Source: an uncultured Acetobacteraceae bacterium (GTDB lineage Bacteria; Pseudomonadota; Alphaproteobacteria; Acetobacterales; Acetobacteraceae). Taken from it: a stretch of 5,653 nt of DNA. This document shows positions 1-5,630 of the stretch, piece after piece (within the stretch, counting starts at the first letter, position 1; every line of letters begins with the position of its first letter). The position numbers and the translations under genes were made by a program. The DNA lies in contig CALNAL010000362.1 in the NCBI GenBank assembly GCA_937874445.1, forward strand, positions 1 through 5,653. Direction: 5' to 3'. The notes under the pieces were generated by a model. The model saw nothing but the letters and a program-made list of their open reading frames with translations, did no database searches and was not told where the DNA came from.

Positions 1-786
1 GCGGTTGGTTCGGGGGGCGGGCTGGGGGTGGGCCCAGGCGCTCCCCCACTGCTGCGGGGCGGGGCGGGCGCCCGCCAGCGTCTCCACGAAGGGCTTCACG
101 TCGGCGTATCCGGCCGCCGTCGAGATCCGGTAGGGGGCGGAAATCTTGATGTAGACGTGGCCGGTCTTCAGCAGGTCCACCAGTTCCGGGAAGCCCGGCT
201 GGCGCAGACCCTGTGCCGCTTTCAGGCTGCCGAAGTGGTCGATCACCACGGGGACGGGCAGCGCCGCGATCGTTTCGGCGAGGGATTTTATTGTTCCGAG
301 ATCGGTATAGATTTGCAGGTTCCACCCGAGATCGGCGACGGCGGCGGCCATGGCCTTCAGGCTGGCGGAGGCCTTGGCGGAATCCTCCGAGCCGAAGGTG
401 GCGAGGTTGAGCCGCAACCCGCGCACGCCGCCGGCATGCAGGGCCTTGAGCGCGCCGGCCTCGGGCTGCGGCCCGACGACGGCGATCCCCCGGGCATGTT
501 CCGGGCCGAGGGCCTTCAGGGCGGCCAGCATGCAGCTGTTGTCGAGCCCGTAGGGGCTGGGATTGATCAGCACCACGCGGTCCATGTGCAGGAGCCGCAG
601 ATGCGCGCGCAGATCGTCGATGGTGGCGGTGTCGGGCGTATAGACGCGCTTGGCGGCGAACGGGAAGAGCTTCGGCTCGAAGACATGCACGTGGCAGTCG
701 CAGGCGCCTGCCGGCACCTGGAAATCCACCGGCGAGGGCGTGGGGAATGCGGCCCGGGCCGCGGGAGAGAAAAGAGTCGTGGTCAT
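1..786 (-). CDS. Amidohydrolase family protein (COG3618, 2-pyrone-4,6-dicarboxylate lactonase-like), 3' end beyond window
   Basis: The minus-strand frame gives 262 residues from ATG at 786-784 and stays open to base 1, so the C-terminus is missing. The family folds as a TIM barrel and hydrolyses lactones or related carboxylates in the cytoplasm; the substrate here cannot be read from sequence. Visible motifs are the strand-1 HxH in CDCHVHVF (His32, His34), RGLRLNL (Arg125), the strand-6 VIDHFG (His184) and YIKIS (about 212-216). Family members normally have a WGSDWPH-like strand-8 motif, but here it reads WGSAWAH, with Ala250 at the catalytic Asp position. Most members have about 270-300 residues, so only a short tail is missing. 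GGGAAG (796-791) sits 4 bases before the ATG. The gene is divergent from the LysR gene, which suggests that this regulator controls it. Family assignment is firm; substrate and activity are open. Confidence 0.92.
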   Translation of the reverse strand, partial: MTTTLFSPAARAAFPTPSPVDFQVPAGACDCHVHVFEPKLFPFAAKRVYTPDTATIDDLRAHLRLLHMDRVVLINPSPYGLDNSCMLAALKALGPEHARGIAVVGPQPEAGALKALHAGGVRGLRLNLATFGSEDSAKASASLKAMAAAVADLGWNLQIYTDLGTIKSLAETIAALPVPVVIDHFGSLKAAQGLRQPGFPELVDLLKTGHVYIKISAPYRISTAAGYADVKPFVETLAGARPAPQQWGSAWAHPQPAPRTNR

Positions 787-920
787 GATGCTTCCCAGAG
801 CCACCCTTCCAAGAGTGCGGCGTGTAATGGTATTGATTTTTTCCTCCTGCTTCAGGCGCGATCCGGCGCACGGGAATTGTTTTTTAAGTACAAAAGCAAC
901 ACGGCGAGTTTTATTGTGTA

Positions 921-926
921 ATTATA
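921..926 (-). promoter_or_regulatory. Candidate -10 element (TATAAT) for the amidohydrolase gene
   Basis: The minus strand reads a perfect TATAAT here, about 135 bases upstream of the amidohydrolase ATG, inside an AT-rich patch of an otherwise GC-rich region. No good -35 hexamer lies 16-18 bases upstream (GCACAA or CACAAC), which would fit a promoter that needs an activator such as the adjacent LysR protein. ATAA/TTAT half-sites overlap it (911-934). The call rests only on the hexamer and the context. Confidence 0.4.
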
Positions 927-986
927 ACTTTTATGTCTTGGGTTGTGCCGTGGTGTTTTTGTATGAACTGCTGCTGGCATATTTCA

Positions 987-992
987 TGTCAA
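987..992 (-). promoter_or_regulatory. Alternative -35 element (TTGACA) for the amidohydrolase gene
   Basis: The minus strand carries a perfect TTGACA inside an imperfect 22-bp palindrome (976-997, about 8 of 11 positions paired, GGCAT/ATGCC ends). The downstream -10 candidates at 16-20 base spacing (TTCATA, TCATAC) are poor. It lies about 47 bp from the centre of the LysR box. It competes with the TATAAT at 921-926 as the real promoter; neither is proven. Confidence 0.25.
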
Positions 993-1028
993 ATGCCGGG
1001 TTTGTCCAATCGTTAAATTGCCCAAAAG

Positions 1029-1045
1029 CATAATCTGGGATTATG
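1029..1045. promoter_or_regulatory. LysR-type operator: perfect palindrome with T-N11-A core
   Basis: The sequence is CATAATC-TGG-GATTATG, a perfect 7-bp inverted repeat with a 3-base centre. Its core ATAAT-N5-ATTAT matches the LysR box form T-N11-A (T1031, A1043). It ends 31 bases before the regulator's GTG start and lies in the divergent region, as expected for autoregulation and for control of the neighbour. The palindrome is seen directly; binding by this regulator is inferred. Confidence 0.65.
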
Positions 1046-1060
1046 ATTGCTGCCTCCCCG

Positions 1061-1069
1061 GGGGAGGGG
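1061..1069 (+). promoter_or_regulatory. Ribosome binding site that sets the LysR gene start
   Basis: GGGGAGGGG lies 7 bases before GTG 1077. This favours GTG over the in-frame TTG at 1047, which directly abuts the operator and would add ten residues unlike any LysR N-terminus. CCTCC (1053-1057) could pair with GGAGG (1063-1067) across a 5-base loop, so the site may be partly masked in the mRNA. Confidence 0.7.
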
Positions 1070-1076
1070 CGTCACC

Positions 1077-1982
1077 GTGAACCTGCGCCATCTCGAAGTA
1101 TTCCATGCCGTCATGCGCACGGGATCGGTCACGGCCGCGGCGCATCTGCTGCACATCAGCCAGCCGGCGGTGAGCGCCCTGCTGCGGCACTACGAAGACC
1201 AGATGAAGCTCACGCTGTTCGTGCGCCACGGGCCCCGCCTCGTCCCCACGCCGGAAGCCCGGGTGCTCTTTCCCGATGTGGCGGCGATCTTCGAGCGGAT
1301 GGCCGCGCTGGAACGGCTGGGCCAGGATCTGCGCGGCGGGCGGCAGGGGAGCCTTTCGGTGGCCGCGTGCTTTCCCATGGCCAACGGCATGGTCGCGAAG
1401 GTGGTGGCCAATTTTCTCCACACCCGCCCCGGGGTGCGCATCTCGCTCTATTCGGGGGCGTCCCCGGCCATCCTCCAGCAGGTGGCCCATCGCGAGGTGG
1501 ATCTGGGAATCGCCTATGCCCCGGTGGCCCATCCCGAGATCGCCAGCGAGATCCTGCTCCAGCTGTGCATCGCCTGCGTGATGCCGGCGGACCATCCGCT
1601 GGCCGGCGCCAAGGAGATCCGGATCGCCGACCTGAAGAATTATCCGGTCGTCACCTACCTCAACAGCTCGCCCATGCGCTCCTACCTGGAGCAGGCGCTG
1701 GCGGAGGCCGGCATCGTGCCGAACATCCGCTGCCAGGTGAGCCTGTCCCTGACCGGCATGGTGCTGGCGCGCGAGGGGGTCGGCGTGGCGCTGGTGGAGC
1801 CCTCCCTGCTGTCCTTCCTGGGGCTGCGCGGACTGGTGGCACGTCCTCTTTCGCCGCCCATCGAGGTGACGACGCTTCTGCTGCGCCACCAGTCTGCCCC
1901 ATGCTCGCAGTTGATGGAGGAGTTCGTCAACGAGCTGCATGGCTTCTGCCAGGGCATGGGCAAGGGCCTGTTTCCGCCCTGA
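1077..1982 (+). CDS. LysR-family transcriptional regulator
   Basis: The gene encodes 301 residues from GTG 1077, a normal length for the family. Residues 1-62 are the winged helix-turn-helix: NLRHLEVFHAVMRTGSVTAAA, then ISQPAVSALLRHYE as recognition helix, and LFVR before the wing. A linker helix follows (about 63-88). The periplasmic-binding-protein-like effector domain starts near GSLSVAA (about 92) and runs to about 290, with VDLGIAY, the VMPADHPLA segment and MVLAREGVGVALVEP all typical. Such proteins bind DNA as tetramers and respond to a small ligand, commonly an intermediate of the pathway they control. The divergent amidohydrolase and the shared intergenic LysR box make that gene the likeliest target. 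The split transporter lies downstream on the same strand with a separate promoter candidate, so a link to it is less certain. The effector is unknown. Confidence 0.95.
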   Translation: MNLRHLEVFHAVMRTGSVTAAAHLLHISQPAVSALLRHYEDQMKLTLFVRHGPRLVPTPEARVLFPDVAAIFERMAALERLGQDLRGGRQGSLSVAACFPMANGMVAKVVANFLHTRPGVRISLYSGASPAILQQVAHREVDLGIAYAPVAHPEIASEILLQLCIACVMPADHPLAGAKEIRIADLKNYPVVTYLNSSPMRSYLEQALAEAGIVPNIRCQVSLSLTGMVLAREGVGVALVEPSLLSFLGLRGLVARPLSPPIEVTTLLLRHQSAPCSQLMEEFVNELHGFCQGMGKGLFPP

Positions 1983-1994
1983 CCGGAAGGGCGG
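1974..1994 (+). terminator. Short stem-loop over the LysR stop codon, weak terminator candidate
   Basis: CCGCCCT (1974-1980) and AGGGCGG (1988-1994) form a perfect 7-bp stem with a 7-base loop that includes part of the stop codon. No T run follows, so it is not a classical Rho-independent terminator. It may slow polymerase or protect the mRNA end. Confidence 0.35.
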
Positions 1995-1996
1995 GC

Positions 1997-2025
1997 TTGC
2001 GGAAACTCTTGTTTGTTCATATATG
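1997..2025 (+). promoter_or_regulatory. Candidate promoter for the split YeeE/YedE pair
   Basis: TTGCGG (1997-2002), a 17-base spacer and TATATG (2020-2025) resemble a sigma-70 promoter, with 3 of 6 and 4 of 6 consensus matches. The -10 lies in the palindrome CATATATG (2018-2025). It ends 34 bases before the ATG of the first transporter gene, after a possible terminator hairpin, so the pair can be transcribed apart from the regulator. Confidence 0.4.
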
Positions 2026-2059
2026 CCGCAATTAGCAATAACGGTTAAGGGGTGCGGCC

Positions 2060-2479
2060 ATGGATGTGCTCGGATGGACCCTGGGGCTGGGGGGCGGCGT
2101 GCTGATCGGCCTCGCGGCGGTGCTGATGATGGCCGGCAACGGCCGGATCGCCGGAATCTCCGGCATCACCGGCGGCCTGCTGCCCCCGGGGCCAGATTGG
2201 TCGTGGCGGGCGGCCTTCGTCGCCGGACTGATGCTGGGGCCCGTTCCGGTGGGCTGGGCGCTCGGGCATTCGCCCATCGGCGCTCCCGCAGTGGGGACGG
2301 GGCTGCTGGTGCTGGCCGGGCTGCTGGTGGGCTTCGGCACCGGGCTGGGCAGCGGCTGCACCTCCGGGCACGGGGTGTGCGGATTGGCCCGCCTCTCGCC
2401 GCGCTCGGCGGTCGCAACCCTGACCTTCATGGTGTTCGGCGTGCTCGGCACCTTCCTCCTCCGGCATGGGATCGGTTGA
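2060..2479 (+). CDS. YeeE/YedE-family membrane protein, N-terminal-half type (PmpA-like)
   Basis: This 139-residue, very hydrophobic inner-membrane protein has about four membrane segments (roughly 5-25, 48-66, 80-98, 116-134). The signature GSGCTSGHGVCG (98-108, with Cys100 and Cys107) is the cysteine motif of the YeeE/YedE family, whose studied members move thiosulfate or related sulfur compounds. In one-piece members of about 350-400 residues this is one half; here it is a separate gene. AAGGGG (2047-2052) stands 7 bases before the ATG, supporting this start. The gene for the other half begins one base after the stop codon, so the two are surely co-translated and probably form one complex. 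The transported substrate is not shown by the sequence, and no sulfurtransferase or sulfide-sensing ArsR gene is adjacent. Confidence 0.9.
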   Translation: MDVLGWTLGLGGGVLIGLAAVLMMAGNGRIAGISGITGGLLPPGPDWSWRAAFVAGLMLGPVPVGWALGHSPIGAPAVGTGLLVLAGLLVGFGTGLGSGCTSGHGVCGLARLSPRSAVATLTFMVFGVLGTFLLRHGIG

Positions 2480-2480
2480 C

Positions 2481-2894
2481 ATGAAGGCTCTGGTGGCCCT
2501 GCTGGCCGGGGCGCTGTTCGGCGCCGGGCTGGCGCTTGGCGGCATGACGGACCCGCGCGTGGTGCTTGGCTTCCTCGATGTTTCGCGCATGGCCGACGGG
2601 CAGTGGAACCCCCGCCTCGCCTTCGTGATGGGGGGCGCGCTGGCGGTGACCTTCGTCGGCTACCGGCTGGTCTGGCGGCGCGGGAGGCCGTGGCTGGCAG
2701 AGAAGTTTTCCTTGCCGACCAAGACGAAAATCGATCCCCGCCTGCTCGGCGGCGCGGCGCTGTTCGGGGCCGGATGGGGCCTGGCCGGCTATTGCCCCGG
2801 CCCCGCTCTCGCCTCGCTGCCGGCCCTCGACGGGGGGCTGGTGCTCTTCCTCGTGGCCATGCTCGCCGGGCTGGCTGCGGCCCGGCGGGTGTAA
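2481..2894 (+). CDS. DUF6691 / YeeE-YedE second-half membrane protein (PmpB-like)
   Basis: This 137-residue protein is the partner of the preceding gene. It has about four membrane segments (1-21, 46-66, 87-106, 114-134). It carries the two typical DUF6691 signatures: GxGLxLGGMTDPxxVLGFLD near 14-33, and GWGLAGYCPGPAL at 98-110 with Cys105, the likely sulfur-handling residue. I chose ATG 2481 (MKALVALL), one base after the upstream stop; ATG 2466 would overlap the preceding gene and add five polar or small residues before the membrane segment. No strong ribosome binding site precedes it, so translation probably couples to the upstream gene. A charged loop (about 65-86, RRGRPWLAEK) splits the protein into two hairpins. 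Family is clear; the transported compound is inferred to be a reduced-sulfur species. Confidence 0.9.
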   Translation: MKALVALLAGALFGAGLALGGMTDPRVVLGFLDVSRMADGQWNPRLAFVMGGALAVTFVGYRLVWRRGRPWLAEKFSLPTKTKIDPRLLGGAALFGAGWGLAGYCPGPALASLPALDGGLVLFLVAMLAGLAAARRV

Positions 2895-2908
2895 CCGGGC
2901 TGTAGCCA
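2872..2908 (+). terminator. Strong stem-loop spanning the DUF6691 stop codon
   Basis: Bases 2872-2885 pair with 2895-2908 over 14 positions, with two G-U wobbles, around a 9-base loop (2886-2894) that contains the TAA stop. AAAG follows instead of a T run, so it departs from a textbook intrinsic terminator. Its length and GC content fit a transcript end or an mRNA-protecting hairpin between the transporter pair and the DAHP synthase operon. Confidence 0.5.
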
Positions 2909-2980
2909 AAAGCGGCGGTTCCGGGTTAACGCTCGTTCCAGCCCCATCCTCAGGCGGGCGGGGCGGGAGTCGAGACGCAT
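2909..2980 (+). promoter_or_regulatory. Leader of the DAHP synthase operon, promoter not resolved
   Basis: This 72-base gap between the stem-loop and the DAHP synthase must hold the promoter if the operon is independent. I see only weak hexamers (GGTTAA at 2924-2929 as a possible -10). GGGAG (2965-2969) precedes the ATG by 11 bases, a slightly long spacing. No leader peptide or attenuator of the Trp, Phe or Tyr type is visible. Confidence 0.3.
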
Positions 2981-4357
2981 ATGCCGAACAGCTGGTCCCC
3001 CGATTCCTGGCGCGATCACCCCATCCGCCAGGCCCCATCCTACCCCGACGCGGACGCTTTGGCCGCCGTCGAGGCGCGCTTGCGCCGATACCCGCCCCTG
3101 GTGTTCGCCGGCGAGGCCCGCCGGCTCAAGGAGGGACTCGCCCGCGTCGCCGAGGGACAGGCCATCGTCCTGCAGGGCGGCGACTGCGCCGAGAGCTTCC
3201 GCGACTTCACCGCCAACATCATCCGCGACACCTTCCGCGTGCTGCTGCAGATGGCCGTGGTGCTCACCTTCGGCGCCTCGCTGCCGGTGGTGAAGATCGG
3301 CCGCCTCGCCGGTCAGCTCGCCAAGCCCCGCTCCTCCGATACCGAGACCCGCGACGGGCTCACCCTGCCCTCCTATCGCGGCGATATCATCAACGGCCCC
3401 GAGTTCACCGCCGCCGCCCGCATTCCCGACCCGGGGCGCATGGAGCAGGGCTACTTCCAGGCCGCCGGCACCCTCAATCTGCTGCGCGCCTTCGCCACCG
3501 GCGGCTACGCCGACCTCCACCAGGTCCACCGCTGGAACCTCGGCTTCGTCGCCCGCTCGCCGCTCGCCGAGCGCTACCAGGACATCGCCCAGCGCATCGA
3601 CGAGACCCTCTCGTTCATGAACGCCTGCGGCATCTCCGCCTCCACCAGCCAGGAAATCCGCGAGACCGACTTCTTCACCTCCCATGAGGCCCTGCTGCTG
3701 CCCTATGAGCAGGCCCTGACCCGCGTCGATTCCACCACCGGCGACTGGTACGCCTGCTCGGCGCACTTCCTGTGGATCGGCGAGCGCACCCGCCAGCCCG
3801 ACGGCGCGCATGTCGAGTTCCTGCGCGGGGTGCGCAACCCCATCGGCATCAAGCTCGGCCCCACCACCTCCGCCGACGACCTGCTGCGGCTGATCGAAAC
3901 GCTCAACCCCGAGAACGAGGCCGGACGACTCTCGCTGATCTCGCGCATGGGGGCGGACAACGTGCTCGACCTGCTGCCTCCCCTGCTGCGGGCCGTCAAG
4001 CGCGCGGGATTCCGCGTGGCGTGGATGTGCGACCCCATGCACGGCAACACGATCTCCGCCGGCGGCGGGCTCAAGACACGCTCCTTCGATGCCATTCTCA
4101 AGGAGGTGCGCGGCTTCATCGCGGCGCACGCGGCGGAGGGCACCTGGCCCGGGGGCCTCCACGTGGAAATGACGGGACACGAAGTCACCGAATGCATCGG
4201 TGGCGCGCATGGATTGACGGTGATGAACCTCAACGAACGCTACGAGACCTTCTGCGACCCACGCCTCAACGCCGAGCAGTCGCTCGAACTGGCCTTCCTG
4301 GTGGCCGAGGAACTCAAGGCCCGGCGCACCCAGCCCCTGCGGCCGACCGGAGCATAG
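2981..4357 (+). CDS. aroG: Class II 3-deoxy-D-arabino-heptulosonate-7-phosphate (DAHP) synthase
   Basis: This cytoplasmic enzyme joins phosphoenolpyruvate and erythrose 4-phosphate to give DAHP, the first step of the shikimate pathway. The 458 residues match the class II (plant/Mycobacterium) type, about 450-470 long, and not the class I AroF/G/H of E. coli. All four metal ligands are present: Cys69 in QGGDCAES, His354 in CDPMHGN, Glu396 in HVEMTG and Asp426 in CDPRLN. Phosphate-binding residues are also in place: Arg108 in KIGR, Glu268-Arg269 in GERTR, Lys291 in GIKLGP and Arg322 in SRMG. The N-terminal SWSPDSWR and the YRGDIINGP segment are family hallmarks. The next gene starts 3 bases after the stop, so they share an operon. 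Feedback control by aromatic amino acids is common in the class but cannot be read here. The symbol follows Mycobacterium usage; other names are used elsewhere. Confidence 0.97.
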   Translation: MPNSWSPDSWRDHPIRQAPSYPDADALAAVEARLRRYPPLVFAGEARRLKEGLARVAEGQAIVLQGGDCAESFRDFTANIIRDTFRVLLQMAVVLTFGASLPVVKIGRLAGQLAKPRSSDTETRDGLTLPSYRGDIINGPEFTAAARIPDPGRMEQGYFQAAGTLNLLRAFATGGYADLHQVHRWNLGFVARSPLAERYQDIAQRIDETLSFMNACGISASTSQEIRETDFFTSHEALLLPYEQALTRVDSTTGDWYACSAHFLWIGERTRQPDGAHVEFLRGVRNPIGIKLGPTTSADDLLRLIETLNPENEAGRLSLISRMGADNVLDLLPPLLRAVKRAGFRVAWMCDPMHGNTISAGGGLKTRSFDAILKEVRGFIAAHAAEGTWPGGLHVEMTGHEVTECIGGAHGLTVMNLNERYETFCDPRLNAEQSLELAFLVAEELKARRTQPLRPTGA

Positions 4358-4360
4358 GCC

Positions 4361-5539
4361 ATGACCATCACTCCCGATTCCCCCGAGGCCGCCGCCCTCG
4401 CCGCCGATATCGCCGCCCGCACCGATTCCTACTTCAACCGCACCCGCGACATCCTCCGCCGCTTCGGCGACCGCGAGGTGACCTACGCCATCTTCCTGCG
4501 CCGCCCGGTGATCTCCGCCCCCCGGCTGATGGCCGAATGGCTCGATACCGCCGCCGCCGCCCGCGGCGTGCGCTTCAACTGCGAGATGCGCTACCCCGAG
4601 GGCTGCTGGGTCGGCGCCGGCGAGCCGCTGATGTACATCACCGGCAGCTTCATCCAGCTCTCCGACCTCGAGACCCTGCTGCTGCAGAAGATCGGGCCCG
4701 CCTGCGTCACCGCCCATAACGCCTACCAGATGTGCCTCGCCCTGCCCGGAGTCGCCTTCCTCGCCATGGACGCCCGCCACTGCGCCGGCGCCGAAATGCA
4801 GGACATGATGGCCTACGCCGTCACCGTCGGCTCGCGCGCCGCCCAGGCCGAGGGGGCCAAAGGCTTCGTCGGCGGGGCCTGCGACGGCACCGCCCACTGG
4901 TTCGACCGCCCCGGCCAGCCCTCCCACGGGCTCGGCACCATGCCCCATTCGCTGATCGGCTACGCCGGCTCCACCCTGCGCGGCGCCGAAATGTTCCGCG
5001 CCACCTTCCCCGACGAGCCCCTCACCGTGCTGGTCGACTACTTCGGCCGCGAGATCTCCGACGGGCTGGAGGTGTGCCGCCACTTCTCCGACCTCGCCGC
5101 CTCGGGACAGCTCTCGCTGCGCCTCGATACCCACGGCGGGCGCTTCCTCGAAGGACTCGACCCCGCCGAGAGCTACGCCGTGCTCGAACGCCACGCCCCC
5201 GGCGCCATCCGCCGCTATCGCTCCGAGACCGAGTTGCGCTACCTCGTCGGCACCGGCGTTTCCGCCGCCGCCATCTGGCACATGCGCGAGGCCCTCGACG
5301 CCGCCGGATTCCCCAAGGTCCACATCATCGTCTCCTCCGGATTCGGGGTGGACAAGTGCCGCGTCATGGCCGACGCCTCGGCCCCCATCGACGCCGTCGG
5401 CACCGGCAGCTTCATCCCCGACGCCTGGCACGAGACCTACGCCACCGCCGATATCATCGCCTACGACGGCCAGCCCCTCGTCAAGCTCGGCCGCGAGTTC
5501 CTGTTCCGCCGCAAGGGCGAGACTTCGCACCACCCCTAG
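4361..5539 (+). CDS. pncB: Nicotinate phosphoribosyltransferase-like protein (archaeal-type NAPRTase)
   Basis: The 392-residue product fits the shorter NAPRTase subgroup known from Thermoplasma and many bacteria. These enzymes join nicotinate and PRPP, with ATP, to form nicotinate mononucleotide in NAD salvage. Motifs run in order: TDSYFNRT (21-28), an N-terminal swivel domain to about 110, DARH (137-140), GGACDGT (171-177), GTMPHSLI (192-199) with His196 at the position of the phosphorylated catalytic His, LVDYFGRE (224-231), RLDTHGGR (254-261), SSGFGVDK (325-332) and the phosphate-binding PIDAVGTGS (342-350). The last motifs mark the type II phosphoribosyltransferase barrel. GGAG (4349-4352) lies 8 bases before the ATG, inside the end of the DAHP synthase gene, so the two are translationally linked. 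Nicotinate is the likeliest substrate; another aromatic acid cannot be excluded given the shikimate-pathway neighbour. Confidence 0.92.
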   Translation: MTITPDSPEAAALAADIAARTDSYFNRTRDILRRFGDREVTYAIFLRRPVISAPRLMAEWLDTAAAARGVRFNCEMRYPEGCWVGAGEPLMYITGSFIQLSDLETLLLQKIGPACVTAHNAYQMCLALPGVAFLAMDARHCAGAEMQDMMAYAVTVGSRAAQAEGAKGFVGGACDGTAHWFDRPGQPSHGLGTMPHSLIGYAGSTLRGAEMFRATFPDEPLTVLVDYFGREISDGLEVCRHFSDLAASGQLSLRLDTHGGRFLEGLDPAESYAVLERHAPGAIRRYRSETELRYLVGTGVSAAAIWHMREALDAAGFPKVHIIVSSGFGVDKCRVMADASAPIDAVGTGSFIPDAWHETYATADIIAYDGQPLVKLGREFLFRRKGETSHHP

Positions 5540-5552
5540 GTCCGTGGGACGT

Positions 5553-5630
5553 GCCGACGTTCCGTCGGCCGGGGCGCTGCCCCGTGCCCTGCCGGGCGCT
5601 GCCCGGACCCGGCAGGAGCCTTGCTCCTGC
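5553..5630 (+). repeat. Tandem array of GC-rich hairpins with three-base loops, probable terminator/REP-like element
   Basis: Four perfect inverted repeats follow the pncB stop: 7 bp with loop TTC (5553-5569), 6 bp with loop GCT (5570-5584), 6 bp with loop GCT (5592-5606) and 8 bp with loop CTT (5612-5630). The second and third share the core GGGCGCTGCCC. An alternative 9-bp stem (5588-5596 with 5608-5616) would exclude hairpins three and four. No T run follows. Such palindromic intergenic units recur in GC-rich alphaproteobacteria; here they likely end or protect the operon transcript. The remaining bases 5631-5653 show only TACG three times and no gene. Confidence 0.6.

Noticed and set aside
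876..899. Loose inverted repeat TTGTTTT / AAAAGCAA
   Set aside because: Only partly paired and in a low-complexity A/T patch; likely chance.
28..921. Plus-strand open frame of 297 codons opposite the amidohydrolase
   Set aside because: The minus strand encodes recognisable amidohydrolase motifs; the plus frame is Gly/Arg-rich without a domain and ends in the AT-rich regulatory region.
1047..1076. Upstream TTG start for the LysR gene
   Set aside because: It lies directly against the operator, lacks a ribosome binding site at proper spacing and adds residues not seen in LysR N-termini; GTG 1077 has GGGGAGGGG 7 bases upstream.
1041..1940. Minus-strand open frame of 299 codons opposite the LysR gene, and plus-strand overlapping frames at 1043-2035
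   Set aside because: The LysR frame has an intact HTH and effector domain with a good ribosome binding site; the others show His/Gln/Arg/Gly-rich composition without motifs.
2466..2480. Upstream ATG for the DUF6691 gene
   Set aside because: It would overlap the preceding gene by 14 bases and adds MGSVD before a typical MKALVALL membrane start; ATG 2481 fits the family better.
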